Shown in pieces: positions 42,613-51,613 of a stretch of 64,000 bases of DNA. Where the stretch lies: positions 58,503 to 122,502 of the forward strand of contig CAZEWN010000006.1 of the NCBI GenBank assembly GCA_964516135.1. Direction: 5' to 3'. The position numbers and the translations under genes were made by a program. Numbering within the stretch: position 1 is the first letter of the stretch; every line of letters begins with the position of its first letter. The notes beneath the pieces were generated by a model. The model made no database searches. It had not been told where the DNA came from and saw only the letters and a list, made by a program, of their open reading frames with translations. The stretch comes from 34-65-8 sp964516135 (lineage in GTDB: Bacteria; Pseudomonadota; Alphaproteobacteria; Sphingomonadales; Sphingomonadaceae).

Positions 42613-43569
42613 ATGTCAATGCGCGTCGCGGTCCAAATGGACCCAATCGAATCGATCAACATCGGCGGGGATTCCACCTTCGCCCTGATGCTGGGCGCGC
42701 AAGCGCGCGGACATCGGCTGTGGCATTATGACGTCGGATCGCTAGCCTGGGACGAAGGCCGTATTACCGCCTGGGCACGGCCGCTAACCGTGCGCAGGGT
42801 CGAAGGCGATCATTTCGAGTGGGTCGGCGATGCGGCGAAAATCGACCTGGCCACCGATGTCGACGTCGTGCTGATGCGGCAGGATCCGCCCTTCCACCTG
42901 GGGTATATCAGCGCGGCGCTGCTGCTGGATCGGCTGAAAGGCGAGACGCTGGTGGTCAACGATCCACGCCAGGTGATCAACGCACCGGAAAAGATGTTCG
43001 TGCTCGATTACGCCCGGTTCATGCCACCGACGCTGGTGGCGAGGCGGCTGGAGGACATCCGCGACTTCCACCGCCGCCACGGTGCGGTGGTGGTCAAGCC
43101 GCTTCACGGCAATGGCGGGAAGGCGATCTTCCGGATCGACGCGGACGGGACAAACCTGTCCGCCCTGTCCGAGGTCTTCAACCAGACCTGGCCCGAACCG
43201 CACATGGTCCAGCCTTTCCTTCCCGAAGTGTCGGAGGGCGACAAGCGCATCGTGCTGGTCGATGGCGAGTTCGCCGGGGCAATCAATCGCTTTCCCGGCG
43301 AGGGCGAGTTTCGCTCCAACCTGGCTCAGGGCGGCCATGCCCAGGCAGCGAAACTGACGGCTCGGGAAGAGGAAATTTGCGCCGCGCTCGGGCCCGAGCT
43401 AAGGGCGCGCGGGCTGATTTTCGTCGGGATCGACGTGATTGGCGGTAAATGGCTGACCGAGATCAACGTCACGAGCCCGACCGGCATCGTCGCGATCGAT
43501 CGCTTCAATGGCAGCGACACGCCCGCGCTCATCTGGGACGCGATCGAACGCAGGCTGGACGCGGGGTGA
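42613..43569 (+). CDS. gshB: Glutathione synthetase
   Basis: A 318-residue ATP-grasp enzyme that adds glycine to gamma-glutamylcysteine. It has the MRVAVQMDPIESINIGGDST start (family start IxQMDPI), the RQDPPFHLGYI and NDPRQVINAPEKMFVL segments, and the ATP-binding VVKPLHGNGGKAIFRI, with the C-terminal GGKWLTEINVTSPTGIVAID. AGGAAC is a good RBS. It is part of the tightly packed rsmI-yraN-gshB-dedA set. Confidence 0.97.
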   Translation: MSMRVAVQMDPIESINIGGDSTFALMLGAQARGHRLWHYDVGSLAWDEGRITAWARPLTVRRVEGDHFEWVGDAAKIDLATDVDVVLMRQDPPFHLGYISAALLLDRLKGETLVVNDPRQVINAPEKMFVLDYARFMPPTLVARRLEDIRDFHRRHGAVVVKPLHGNGGKAIFRIDADGTNLSALSEVFNQTWPEPHMVQPFLPEVSEGDKRIVLVDGEFAGAINRFPGEGEFRSNLAQGGHAQAAKLTAREEEICAALGPELRARGLIFVGIDVIGGKWLTEINVTSPTGIVAIDRFNGSDTPALIWDAIERRLDAG

Positions 43570-43591
43570 TCGCCCCGACAACGGGAATTCC

Positions 43592-44197
43592 ATGGACGAG
43601 TTGATCATCGAGACGATCGCCAAGGGTGGCTACCTGGGCATATTCTTCCTGATGGCGCTGGAAAACGTCTTCCCGCCGATTCCCTCCGAAGTGATCATGG
43701 GTATCGGCGGCGTGCTGGTCGCGCGCGGGGAAATGCAGTTCTGGCCGCTGCTGATCATCGCGACGATCGGAACGGTGCTCGGCAACTACTTCTGGTACTG
43801 GCTGGGTGACTGGTACGGCTATCGCCGTCTCGCGCCCGTGATCGATCGCTGGGGCCGGTGGCTGACGCTGGAATGGGAAGACGTCGAGCGCGCCATCGCG
43901 TTCTTTCAGCGCCATGGCGACTGGGTGATCTTCGTGCTGCGCTTTTCGCCCGGGCTGCGGACGATCATCTCGTTGCCCGCGGGCTTGGCCCATATGCCGC
44001 TGTGGCGGTTTCTGTTTTTCACGTTCCTAGGATCGGTGATCTGGAATGCCGCTCTGATCATGAGCGGCAAGTGGTTGGCGCAATGGCTGGGCGAATCGCA
44101 GCAAGCGCTCGGCTACATCATCGTCGGGCTGATCGGAATCGGGCTGCTTTGGTACGGCTGGCGCGTGGTGACGTGGAAACCGCGTTCGGAACGTTAG
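43592..44197 (+). CDS. DedA family membrane protein
   Basis: A 201-residue DedA/SNARE-associated protein with about five hydrophobic segments. Family motifs are FFLMALENVFPPIPSEVIMG, GTVLGNYFWYWLG, RFSPGLRTIISLPAGLAHMP and FTFLGSVIWN. The ATG at 43592 is 22 bases after gshB. DedA proteins carry undecaprenyl phosphate or other lipids across the membrane. The TAG overlaps the xerC TAA in convergent orientation. Confidence 0.9.
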   Translation: MDELIIETIAKGGYLGIFFLMALENVFPPIPSEVIMGIGGVLVARGEMQFWPLLIIATIGTVLGNYFWYWLGDWYGYRRLAPVIDRWGRWLTLEWEDVERAIAFFQRHGDWVIFVLRFSPGLRTIISLPAGLAHMPLWRFLFFTFLGSVIWNAALIMSGKWLAQWLGESQQALGYIIVGLIGIGLLWYGWRVVTWKPRSER

Positions 44198-45087
44198 CGT
44201 CCGCGCGGATGCGCGTTGCGATAGGTTTCCAGCAACGTTGCCGCATCGACCCGGGTGTATATCTGCGTCGAGCCGAGGCTGGCGTGGCCGAGCAGTTCCT
44301 GCAAACTTCGCAGGTCCGCCCCTTCGCTCAGCAGGTGCGTGGCGAAGCTGTGGCGCAGCGCATGCGGCGTAGCGGTGTGGGGCAGGCCCAGCGCGAGTCG
44401 GGCCAGCGCCACCGCCTTCTGCACCATGCCTTGATTCAACGCGCCGCCCTTTGCGCCGCGGAACAGCGGCGCCGCTCGGTCGAGTGGCCATGGGCATCGG
44501 TGGACATAATCCGCGAGCGCTTCGCGAACGATCGGGAGGATCGGCACGACGCGCTGTTTTCCGCCTTTGCCGGTGACACGCAACGTTTCACCCAGCGGAG
44601 CATCGGCGCCCGTCAGCGATAGCGCTTCAGCAATCCGTAACCCGGCACCATAAAGCAGCAACAGCACGGCTCGGTCGCGCGCGCCGATCCATTCTTCCGA
44701 CGCGCTGGCCCCCACCAGATCGGCGAGATTGGTCGCATCGTCAGGTGTAACCGGTCGCGGCAGGCCTTTCTTGATCCGCGGCCCGCGCAGGCGCGGCGGG
44801 GCGGCATTGCCCCGACCTGTCTGGCTGCGTGCGAAGGCGAGGAAGGCCTTGAGCGCGGAAAGCTCGCGCGCGGTCGAAGCATTGCCGATCCCGTCCGCGC
44901 GCCGCGCTGCCAGTTGCGCCCGCAGCGCAGCGGCATCGAGGCGTGCGACCGCGCCCCAATCCTCCAGGTTCAGTCCATTGCACAGCCGCGCCGCAGCCGC
45001 CGCATAAGCCCGCACGGTGTGCGGCGAGCGGCGGCGGCCCTGCGCCAGATGAACGTGCCACTGCGCGAGCAGGTCGGCGGTGCTCAT
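44194..45087 (-). CDS. xerC: Tyrosine recombinase XerC
   Basis: A 297-residue XerC-type site-specific recombinase with full catalytic set: R in GAGLRIAEALSL, K in VTGKGGKQRVV, HxxR in TPHALRHSFATHLL, H in LLGHASLGSTQ and Y in IYTRVD. N-terminal core-binding domain begins MSTADLLAQWHVHLAQGR. It resolves chromosome dimers at dif with XerD; no dif site is seen nearby. The start overlaps the hemW stop by ATGA. Confidence 0.94.
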   Translation of the reverse strand: MSTADLLAQWHVHLAQGRRRSPHTVRAYAAAAARLCNGLNLEDWGAVARLDAAALRAQLAARRADGIGNASTARELSALKAFLAFARSQTGRGNAAPPRLRGPRIKKGLPRPVTPDDATNLADLVGASASEEWIGARDRAVLLLLYGAGLRIAEALSLTGADAPLGETLRVTGKGGKQRVVPILPIVREALADYVHRCPWPLDRAAPLFRGAKGGALNQGMVQKAVALARLALGLPHTATPHALRHSFATHLLSEGADLRSLQELLGHASLGSTQIYTRVDAATLLETYRNAHPRGR

Positions 45088-46235
45088 GCGCCAACCAGGT
45101 CAGCGGCAATGATCTCTCCGAGCAGCGCGTCGAGCAGCGGCATCCCGGCGGCGGTGACGCCAAGTCGGTTCTCGCGCTCCCACAGGAGGCCGCCGGCACG
45201 GTGAAATGCCACCCGCTCCGGCTCCAGCAGGCTCCCGGCGGGCAGGCCGAATCGCTTGGCGATCGCGACGGGATCGATACCTTCGGCCAACCGCAAGCCC
45301 ATCAGCAGCGCCTCTGCGGCCTGGTCACGCGGCGCCAGAGCGGCCGCATCCCGCAAGCCTTCACCGCGTTCGTCACATGCCGCGAGCCAGTTTTCCGGCT
45401 TCTTGTGCCGCAATGTCGCGACCCCGCCGCGCCGGCCATGCGCGCCCGGCCCAACGCCGAGGTAATCATCGTACCGCCAATAGGCGAGGTTGTGGCGGCT
45501 CTCCTCCCCTGGGCGGGCGTGGTTGCTGATCTCGTAGGCGGGGATGCCTGCCGCGCGCGTCAATTCTTGCGTCAGCGTGTAGAGTTCGGCCGCAGGGTCG
45601 TCGTCCAGCGGGGCGAAGATGCCGCGCCTGACATCGGTGGCGAAGCGCGTGTTGGGCTCGATGGTGAGTTGATAGAGCGACAGGTGCGCGGTCCCGAACC
45701 CGATCGCCCGGGAAAGCTGCGCTCCCCATGCCTGCGCGCTCTGGCCCGGCAGGGCGTAGATCAAGTCGAAGCTCACCCGCGCGAAATGGCGCTGGGCGAT
45801 TTCGAGCGCGGCCAGCCCTTCCTCCGCGCCGTGAAGCCGCCCGAGGAACCGGAGCGCGACGTCATCGAGCGATTGCAAGCCAAGCGAAACCCGGTTGATT
45901 CCCGCGTCGGCCAGCGCGGCGAAATTCGCCGCCTCGACTGACGAGGGGTTCGCCTCCAGGGTAATTTCAACTTGATGGTCGAACCCCCACATCCGCTCCG
46001 CTTGGACCAGTAACTCTGCCACGAGCGCGGGCGGCATCAGCGAAGGCGTGCCGCCACCAAAGAAGATCGATCGCAGCGGGCCGGTGTCAGCCAGCGCATG
46101 CTCGTGAGCGAGTTCGGCCAGGAATGCCCGCCGGAACGCCTCCACATCCACATTGCCGCGAACATGGCTGTTGAAGTCGCAATAGGGGCATTTGCGGGCA
46201 CAGAAGGGCCAGTGGATGTAGAGCGCGCGGGCCAT
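45084..46235 (-). CDS. hemW: Radical SAM heme chaperone HemW
   Basis: A 383-residue protein with the radical-SAM CxxxCxxC cluster FCARKCPYCDFNSHV near the N-terminus and FGGGTPSLMPP. Unlike true HemN it lacks the long N-terminal extension, so it is the HemW-type heme chaperone. The family segments RVSLGLQSLDD, SFDLIYALPGQS and ARPGEESRHNLAYWRYDDYL are present. The start is ATG 46235 (MARALYIHWPFC). Confidence 0.93.
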   Translation of the reverse strand: MARALYIHWPFCARKCPYCDFNSHVRGNVDVEAFRRAFLAELAHEHALADTGPLRSIFFGGGTPSLMPPALVAELLVQAERMWGFDHQVEITLEANPSSVEAANFAALADAGINRVSLGLQSLDDVALRFLGRLHGAEEGLAALEIAQRHFARVSFDLIYALPGQSAQAWGAQLSRAIGFGTAHLSLYQLTIEPNTRFATDVRRGIFAPLDDDPAAELYTLTQELTRAAGIPAYEISNHARPGEESRHNLAYWRYDDYLGVGPGAHGRRGGVATLRHKKPENWLAACDERGEGLRDAAALAPRDQAAEALLMGLRLAEGIDPVAIAKRFGLPAGSLLEPERVAFHRAGGLLWERENRLGVTAAGMPLLDALLGEIIAADLVGA

Positions 46236-46262
46236 ACCAGTGGTTCTATCACCTCGCGGCAA

Positions 46263-46889
46263 TTATCCGAACTGTTCGGCAACCAGCTTGGAAAAAGCTT
46301 CCGCCCGGTGGCTGATCCGGTGCTTTTCCGCCGGGTCGATCTCGGCGAAGGTCTGCCTGCCGCCTTCGGGCACGAAGACAGGATCATAACCAAATCCCAG
46401 TTCGCCGCGCGGGGGCCAGGTAAGAGTGCCGGGGCAGCGCCCCTCGTAAACCGCACTGTCGCCGTCAGGCCAGGCGATCGCGAGAACGCAATGAAACGCT
46501 GCAGTGCGCGCCGTGTCAGGGCCGAGATGCTGGAGCATTCCTTCAACCTTGCCCATCGCCATGTACCAGTCGCGGCCCGGATCGCCCTCGAACCACTGCC
46601 GCTCCGCCCAGTCGGCGGTATAGACGCCGGGGCGACCCTCCAGGGCATCGACCGAAAGGCCGCTGTCATCGGCGAGTGCCGCCAGGCCCGACGCCTCGGC
46701 GGCGGCGCGTGCCTTGAGCAGGGCGTTCTGGACGAAGGTGGTGCCCGTTTCGGCGGGTTCCGGCAGCCCAAGCGAACCGGCGCTGAGGCACTTCACCCCG
46801 AAGGGTTCAAGCAATGCAGCGATTTCCTTGAGCTTGCCTGCATTATGCGTGGCGATCACCAGCGATCCGGAACCCAGGCGGCGGGTCAC
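46263..46889 (-). CDS. rdgB: Non-canonical purine NTP pyrophosphatase
   Basis: A 208-residue XTP/dITP diphosphatase that removes deaminated purine nucleotides. It has THNAGKLKEIAALLEPFGV, ALADDSGLSVDALEGRPGVY, FGYDPVFVPEGGRQTFAEI and EKHRISHRAEAF. GTG 46889 overlaps the rph stop (GTGA), so it is the start. Confidence 0.94.
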   Translation of the reverse strand: MTRRLGSGSLVIATHNAGKLKEIAALLEPFGVKCLSAGSLGLPEPAETGTTFVQNALLKARAAAEASGLAALADDSGLSVDALEGRPGVYTADWAERQWFEGDPGRDWYMAMGKVEGMLQHLGPDTARTAAFHCVLAIAWPDGDSAVYEGRCPGTLTWPPRGELGFGYDPVFVPEGGRQTFAEIDPAEKHRISHRAEAFSKLVAEQFG

Positions 46890-47602
46890 TTCCGCGCGGC
46901 CTCCAATTGCGCCGCGAAAATGCGGTCGCAACCGATCCGTGCGAGGCGCAGCAGCCGCAGCAGCGCTTCCTCGTCGTAAGTCGCGCCCTCGGCCGTCGCC
47001 TGGACCTCGGCAATCTTCCCGCCGGAAATGAGCACGAAATTGGCGTCGGCATCGGCAGCACTGTCCTCGACATAATCGAGGTCGAGCACCGGGGTGCCCG
47101 CGCAGATACCGCAGCTTACCGCCGCGACTTGCGCGATGATCGGATCATCGGCCAGCTTGCCGGCCTTCAGCAGCCCGTCGACTGCGATCCGCAGCGCCAC
47201 CCAGGCGCCCGAGATTGCGGCGGTTCGGGTGCCGCCATCTGCCTGGATAACGTCGCAATCCAGCGTGATCTGCCGCTCGCCCAGCCGCTTAAGATCGACC
47301 ACCGCACGCAGGCTGCGACCGATCAGACGCTGGATTTCCTGGGTCCGGCCCGACTGCTTCCCACGCGCTGCCTCACGGTCGCCGCGCGTGTGCGTGGCGC
47401 GGGGCAGCATTGAGTATTCGCCCGTCACCCAGCCTTCGCCCTTTCCGCGCAGCCATGGCGGAATGCGTTCCTCAATGCTGGCGGTGCACAGCACACGGGT
47501 ATCGCCGAAGCTGACCAGGCACGAACCCTCGGCGTGTTTGGTGAACCCCGTTTCGAACGAAAGGGCGCGCATCTCGTCGGGCGCGCGGCCGGAAGGTCGC
47601 AT
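46886..47602 (-). CDS. rph: Ribonuclease PH
   Basis: A 238-residue phosphorolytic 3' exoribonuclease for tRNA trimming. Family segments: GSCLVSFGDTRVLCTASIEE, GWVTGEYSMLPRATHTR, GRSLRAVVDLKRLGERQITL, CDVIQADGGTRTAAISGAWV and LDLDYVEDSAADADANFVL. It is divergent from hrcA with 77 bp between starts, the common rph/hrcA arrangement. Confidence 0.96.
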   Translation of the reverse strand: MRPSGRAPDEMRALSFETGFTKHAEGSCLVSFGDTRVLCTASIEERIPPWLRGKGEGWVTGEYSMLPRATHTRGDREAARGKQSGRTQEIQRLIGRSLRAVVDLKRLGERQITLDCDVIQADGGTRTAAISGAWVALRIAVDGLLKAGKLADDPIIAQVAAVSCGICAGTPVLDLDYVEDSAADADANFVLISGGKIAEVQATAEGATYDEEALLRLLRLARIGCDRIFAAQLEAARK

Positions 47603-47679
47603 GAATTATCCTCGATTACCTGTGTTGGACGCGCACTAGGGCGCTTGAGAGCGCAAGGCCAGTCGTTACATTGCGCGCC

Positions 47680-48723
47680 ATGGCATCGCCCCCCGTTTCC
47701 GAGCTGACCGACCGCGCGCGCGAGATTTTCCGGCTCGTGGTCGAGGGCTATATCGCCAGCGGCCAGCCGGTCGGCTCGAAGGTGCTGGCGGGGGAGGGCC
47801 GGGTTAACCTTTCACCCGCATCGATCCGTTCCGTCCTGGCTGACCTCGAATCGCTCGGGTTGCTGGCTGCGCCGCATACGAGCGCCGGACGGCTGCCGAC
47901 CGAAAGCGGCCTGCGCCTGTTCGTCGACGGGATGATGCAGGTGGCCGAGCCCACTGCCGCCGAACGCAAGGCGATCGAGCAACGGCTTGCCGGACCCGGT
48001 CCGATCGAGGCGGCGCTGGAGCAGGCGAGCGCGATACTGTCGGATATTTCCGGCGCGGCCGGCATGGTCATGGTGCCGCGCCGCGAACCCCGCCTGGCGC
48101 AGTTGAGCCTTGTCAATCTCGACCACGGGAGGGCGCTGGCGGTGCTGGTCGGTGAGGACGGTGGAGTGGAGAACCGCGTGGTCGAGCTGGGCGGCACGGT
48201 GTCGCCCTCGCAACTCGAGCAGGCGAGCAACTACATCACCGCGCGCCTTGCCGGGCGCACGCTGGCTGACGCGGCAAATGCGATGCGGGCGGAACTGGCT
48301 TCGGGCAGGAGCGCGCTCGATGAAGCGAGCCGCGACCTGGTGGAGCGCGGCCTCGCGGTTTGGAGCGAGGATGCCGCGCGCCGCCCTGTGCTGATCGTGC
48401 GCGGCGCGTCGAACCTGCTCGACGAAAGCGCGCTGACCGATCTCGAACGCGTTCGCTCCCTGCTCGACGACCTGGAAAACAAGCAGTCGGTCGCCGACCT
48501 GCTCGAATCGGCTCGCGAGGCGCAGGCGACGCGCATTTTCATTGGCAGCGAAAACCGCCTTTTCGCGCTGTCGGGCAGCTCGGTCATCGCCTCGCCTTAT
48601 CGCGACCGCGAGGGGCGGGTGGTCGGCGTGCTGGGCGTGATTGGCCCGACCCGGTTGAATTACGCGCGCGTTGTCCCCATGGTGGATTTCACGGCCCGAT
48701 CACTGGGCAAACTCATCGGATAG
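47680..48723 (+). CDS. hrcA: Heat-inducible transcription repressor HrcA
   Basis: A 347-residue HrcA with the N-terminal winged helix (LTDRAREIFRLVVEGYIASG, PVGSKVLAGEGR, SPASIRSVLADLESLGLL), central dimerisation domain and C-terminal GAF-like region (IFIGSEN; SVIASPYRDREGRVVGVLGV). ATG 47680; TTG 9 bases upstream is also in frame. HrcA represses genes with CIRCE operators, but I find no full TTAGCACTC-N9-GAGTGCTAA here, so its targets are probably elsewhere (for example groESL). A weak RpoH-like CTTG lies at 47644. Confidence 0.93.
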   Translation: MASPPVSELTDRAREIFRLVVEGYIASGQPVGSKVLAGEGRVNLSPASIRSVLADLESLGLLAAPHTSAGRLPTESGLRLFVDGMMQVAEPTAAERKAIEQRLAGPGPIEAALEQASAILSDISGAAGMVMVPRREPRLAQLSLVNLDHGRALAVLVGEDGGVENRVVELGGTVSPSQLEQASNYITARLAGRTLADAANAMRAELASGRSALDEASRDLVERGLAVWSEDAARRPVLIVRGASNLLDESALTDLERVRSLLDDLENKQSVADLLESAREAQATRIFIGSENRLFALSGSSVIASPYRDREGRVVGVLGVIGPTRLNYARVVPMVDFTARSLGKLIG

Positions 48724-48735
48724 ATACGAAAAAAC

Positions 48736-49317
48736 ATGAGCGACGACAGCAAGCGGCCGCATGACGAGGCTGTAGAGAAAGAACTCGAGGGCGTTCCACA
48801 GGAACTGCGCGATGGTGGCGAGGAGCCGCGGGAAGATAACGGCATCGAGCACGCGCTCGCCGCGCTTCGCGCCGATCTCGACGCGGCGAAGCAGGAAGTG
48901 CTCTACGCCCGCGCCGATACGCAGAACGTGCGCCGCCGCCTCGAAAAGGATGTGCAGGATGCGCGCGCCTATGCCGCGACGGGCTTTGCCCGCGATATCC
49001 TGTCGGTGTCGGACAACCTCGCCCGCGCGCTGGATGCGCTGCCAGCCGAGGTTCGCGCGGATGACAAACTGAAGGGTTTCGTCACCGGGATAGAGGCGAC
49101 TCAGCGCGAAGTGGAAAAGGTCTTCGCCCAGCACGGCGTCACGCGCATTGCCTCGGTCGGCCTGCCACTCGACCCGAACCAGCATCAGGCGATGATGGAA
49201 GTGCCCAGCAGCGATCACGAACCGGGCACGGTCGTCAGCGAACTCCAGTCCGGCTACATGATCCGCGACCGGCTGCTGCGCCCGGCGATGGTAACGGTCG
49301 CGAAAAAGCCGGACTGA
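48736..49317 (+). CDS. grpE: Nucleotide exchange factor GrpE
   Basis: A 193-residue DnaK exchange factor. An N-terminal acidic/coiled coil precedes the core ADTQNVRRRLEKDVQDARAY, FARDILSVSDNLARALDAL and the beta-wing end LDPNQHQAMMEVPSSDHEPG then LQSGYMIRDRLLRPAMVTVA. It starts 12 bases after hrcA, so the two are co-transcribed. Confidence 0.95.
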   Translation: MSDDSKRPHDEAVEKELEGVPQELRDGGEEPREDNGIEHALAALRADLDAAKQEVLYARADTQNVRRRLEKDVQDARAYAATGFARDILSVSDNLARALDALPAEVRADDKLKGFVTGIEATQREVEKVFAQHGVTRIASVGLPLDPNQHQAMMEVPSSDHEPGTVVSELQSGYMIRDRLLRPAMVTVAKKPD

Positions 49318-49333
49318 TCCTGGAAGCATCGGG

Positions 49334-51079
49334 ATGATGAGGATCGCGTTCATACTGGCCGGGTTCCTTGTCGCCTGGTCCGCTCCGCTTGCCGCGGGGG
49401 AGGCGGATGCACGGCTCGACACCCTGACGGGCGAGTACCATCAGCGCGGGATCACGGAATCCGGTCGGATCGCCAAGGCCGACGGTAGCTCGGAAGCGGG
49501 CAACCGATTGTGGTCGGTAACGCCGGAGGACCACCTGCGCCGCGCAGCGCAGGCAGAAGCGATGCTTGCCCGGCTCGATGCGATCGAGTCGGCAACGCTT
49601 TCGGAAGATGGCAGGATTGACGCGTCGGTATTGCGCCATCTGCTTGAGACCGAGATCGGCGACGCGCGCTATCGCGAATGGGAAATGCCGTTCGACAGCG
49701 ACAACAATTTCTGGAGCTATCTCGCCGGTCGAGAGCCGTTCCAGACGGTCGAAGAATACGAACGTTACATCGGCCGGATGCGCGATCTGCCGCGCTATTT
49801 TGCGGAACATACGGCCAATGCCCGCGCAGGCCTGGCGCGCGGGTTCAGCGTGCCGCGGGTGACGCTGGAGGGGCGTGATGCCTCGCTCGCCGCCTATGTC
49901 ACCGATGAAGCCACCAAGAGCCCGTTCTGGGCGCCGTTCGCCGCGATGCCCGCGCGCATTCCCACAGCCGAGCAGGAGCGGCTTAAGGCCGAAGCGCGTG
50001 CCGCCATCGCAGAGGCGGTGACGCCCTCGTACGCCGCATTGCTCGCGTTCTTCCGCGATGAATACCTGCCCGCAACCCGCACTTCGCTCGGAGCGAGCGA
50101 GATGCCTAATGGGCGCGCCTACTACGCGCAGCAAATCCGGGAATACACCACGCTCGATCTCACCGCCGCGCAGATCCATCAGATCGGGCTGGACGAAGTC
50201 GCGCGGATCGCCGCTGCGATGGAGACGGTCAAGGGTGAGGCAGGGTTCACGGGCACCCTGGCTGAATTCGTTCGCTTCCTGCGTACCGATCCCCAGTTCG
50301 TCGCCCGCACGCCGGACGAGCTGATGGGCGTTTCCGCCTATGTAGCCAAGCGCGTCGACGGCGTGCTTGCGGATTACTTCGGCTTCCTGCCGCGCCACCG
50401 GTTCTCCATCCGCCCGGTCGATCCGGCGATCGCGCCTTTCTACACCGCCGGGCGGGGCGGGCTCGATGCGTGCCAGATGAACACCTATGATCTGCCCAGC
50501 CGCCCGCTTTACAACATTCCTGCGCTCACCCTGCACGAGTGCGCGCCGGGTCACAGTTTCCAGGCGGCGGTTGCGCTTGAGCAGCCGGAGGCAGCGCGGT
50601 TCCGCCGCCAGACCTATTTCTCGGGCTTCGGTGAGGGGTGGGGGCTCTATGTCGAATATCTCGGCAACGAGATGGGCATCTACCGCACGCCGTACGAACG
50701 GTTTGGACAGCTTAGTTACGAGATGTGGCGTGCGGTGCGGCTGGTGGTCGACACCGGCATCCACGAATATGGCTGGACGCGCCAGCAGGCGCTCGAATAC
50801 CTCGGCAGTCGCACCGCGCTCTCGACGCACGAGGTAACCACCGAGGTCGATCGCTACATCAGCTGGCCGGGTCAGGCGCTGGCGTACAAGCTTGGCGAAA
50901 TGACCATCCGCAGGGTTCGGGCGAAGGCGGAGGCAGCGCTGGGCGACCGCTTCGACATCCGTAAGTTTCACGATGTCGTGCTTTCGCTGGGTTCAGTGCC
51001 GCTGCCGGTGCTGGAGCGGCGAATCGACGCCTTCATCCACGATGGCGGGCAGGGCTTGGCCGGCGTCAGGTATGACTGA
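49334..51079 (+). CDS. DUF885 family metallopeptidase-like protein, exported
   Basis: A 581-residue protein with a Sec signal (RIAFILAGFLVAWSAPLAAG) and the DUF885 region. The likely zinc site is TLHECAPGHSFQ, with a downstream GFGEGWGLYVEYLGNEMGIY as a second metal-ligand stretch. Family members look like distant M32-type carboxypeptidases; activity is unproved. It is 16 bp after grpE, so it may share the hrcA-grpE message although its function seems unrelated. Confidence 0.88.
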   Translation: MMRIAFILAGFLVAWSAPLAAGEADARLDTLTGEYHQRGITESGRIAKADGSSEAGNRLWSVTPEDHLRRAAQAEAMLARLDAIESATLSEDGRIDASVLRHLLETEIGDARYREWEMPFDSDNNFWSYLAGREPFQTVEEYERYIGRMRDLPRYFAEHTANARAGLARGFSVPRVTLEGRDASLAAYVTDEATKSPFWAPFAAMPARIPTAEQERLKAEARAAIAEAVTPSYAALLAFFRDEYLPATRTSLGASEMPNGRAYYAQQIREYTTLDLTAAQIHQIGLDEVARIAAAMETVKGEAGFTGTLAEFVRFLRTDPQFVARTPDELMGVSAYVAKRVDGVLADYFGFLPRHRFSIRPVDPAIAPFYTAGRGGLDACQMNTYDLPSRPLYNIPALTLHECAPGHSFQAAVALEQPEAARFRRQTYFSGFGEGWGLYVEYLGNEMGIYRTPYERFGQLSYEMWRAVRLVVDTGIHEYGWTRQQALEYLGSRTALSTHEVTTEVDRYISWPGQALAYKLGEMTIRRVRAKAEAALGDRFDIRKFHDVVLSLGSVPLPVLERRIDAFIHDGGQGLAGVRYD

Positions 51080-51082
51080 AAG

Positions 51083-51613
51083 CTAGACAGCACCCGGGAA
51101 ACGCACAAGCAGGTCATAAGCGGCCTTGTCCGCCACTCCTGCCAGTTTCACGCCATTTCGTAGCAGGAATGCGTGGCGCACGATTTCGGCCTGCTGTTCT
51201 ATGCCGTACTTCTCCAGCCCCCATCCGGGGCGCAGGGCATAGTCATAGCGTTCCCACGGCACGCGGTTGAGCACCAGCCACCATTTGCCACGGCTCTGCG
51301 TCTGCCAGACATGGGTCATTTCATGGATGAAATGGCCCTTTTTCCAGACGTCCGCGTTGGCGAAATCGTCGCAGTAGTTGTCGCTCATGGGGTGAAAGTG
51401 CAGATGGCCGCGGGGCGCCATCGTTACCTTGCGTGGCTGGAAGGGCATCCACTTGCGGCGCCGAATCATAACGCGTGCATAATCGATGGCGTTTCCGAAT
51501 ACCGATCGGGCGAGCGCAATCTCGCCCGTCGTCAGCGACCGCTCGCCGCCCGCCGGGCAGGCGGCAGGCACACCGGCAATATCAATCCCGATCTGATCGA
51601 GTTTGCCCGTCAG
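51083..51613 (-). CDS. Vgr-related small metallopeptidase-like protein, probable CTG start
   Basis: A protein of up to 176 residues with a zinc-peptidase HExxH motif (FIHEMTHVWQTQSRGKWW), and the family features LARSVFGNAIDYARV, KVTMAPRGHLHFHP and YCDDFANAD. The start is not ATG: CTG 51613 overlaps the copper chaperone stop (CTGA) with GGGGAAG just upstream, while GTG 51571 is the alternative. The C-terminus of the family binds near the peptidase site. No signal peptide is visible, so it is likely cytoplasmic. Confidence 0.75.
   Translation of the reverse strand: MTGKLDQIGIDIAGVPAACPAGGERSLTTGEIALARSVFGNAIDYARVMIRRRKWMPFQPRKVTMAPRGHLHFHPMSDNYCDDFANADVWKKGHFIHEMTHVWQTQSRGKWWLVLNRVPWERYDYALRPGWGLEKYGIEQQAEIVRHAFLLRNGVKLAGVADKAAYDLLVRFPGAV

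Noticed and set aside
44194..45087. Integrative element marked by the tyrosine recombinase
   Set aside because: The recombinase is a typical housekeeping XerC next to hemW. There are no phage or conjugation genes, tRNA attachment site or flanking direct repeats.
47603..47679. CIRCE operator for HrcA upstream of hrcA, or at 52093-52263 upstream of dnaK
   Set aside because: No TTAGCACTC-N9-GAGTGCTAA or close variant is present in either gap. dnaK has an RpoH-type promoter instead.
49235..50971. Long minus-strand open frame opposite the DUF885 gene and grpE end
   Set aside because: It overlaps two well-supported genes on the other strand. The product has no domain or conserved motif.
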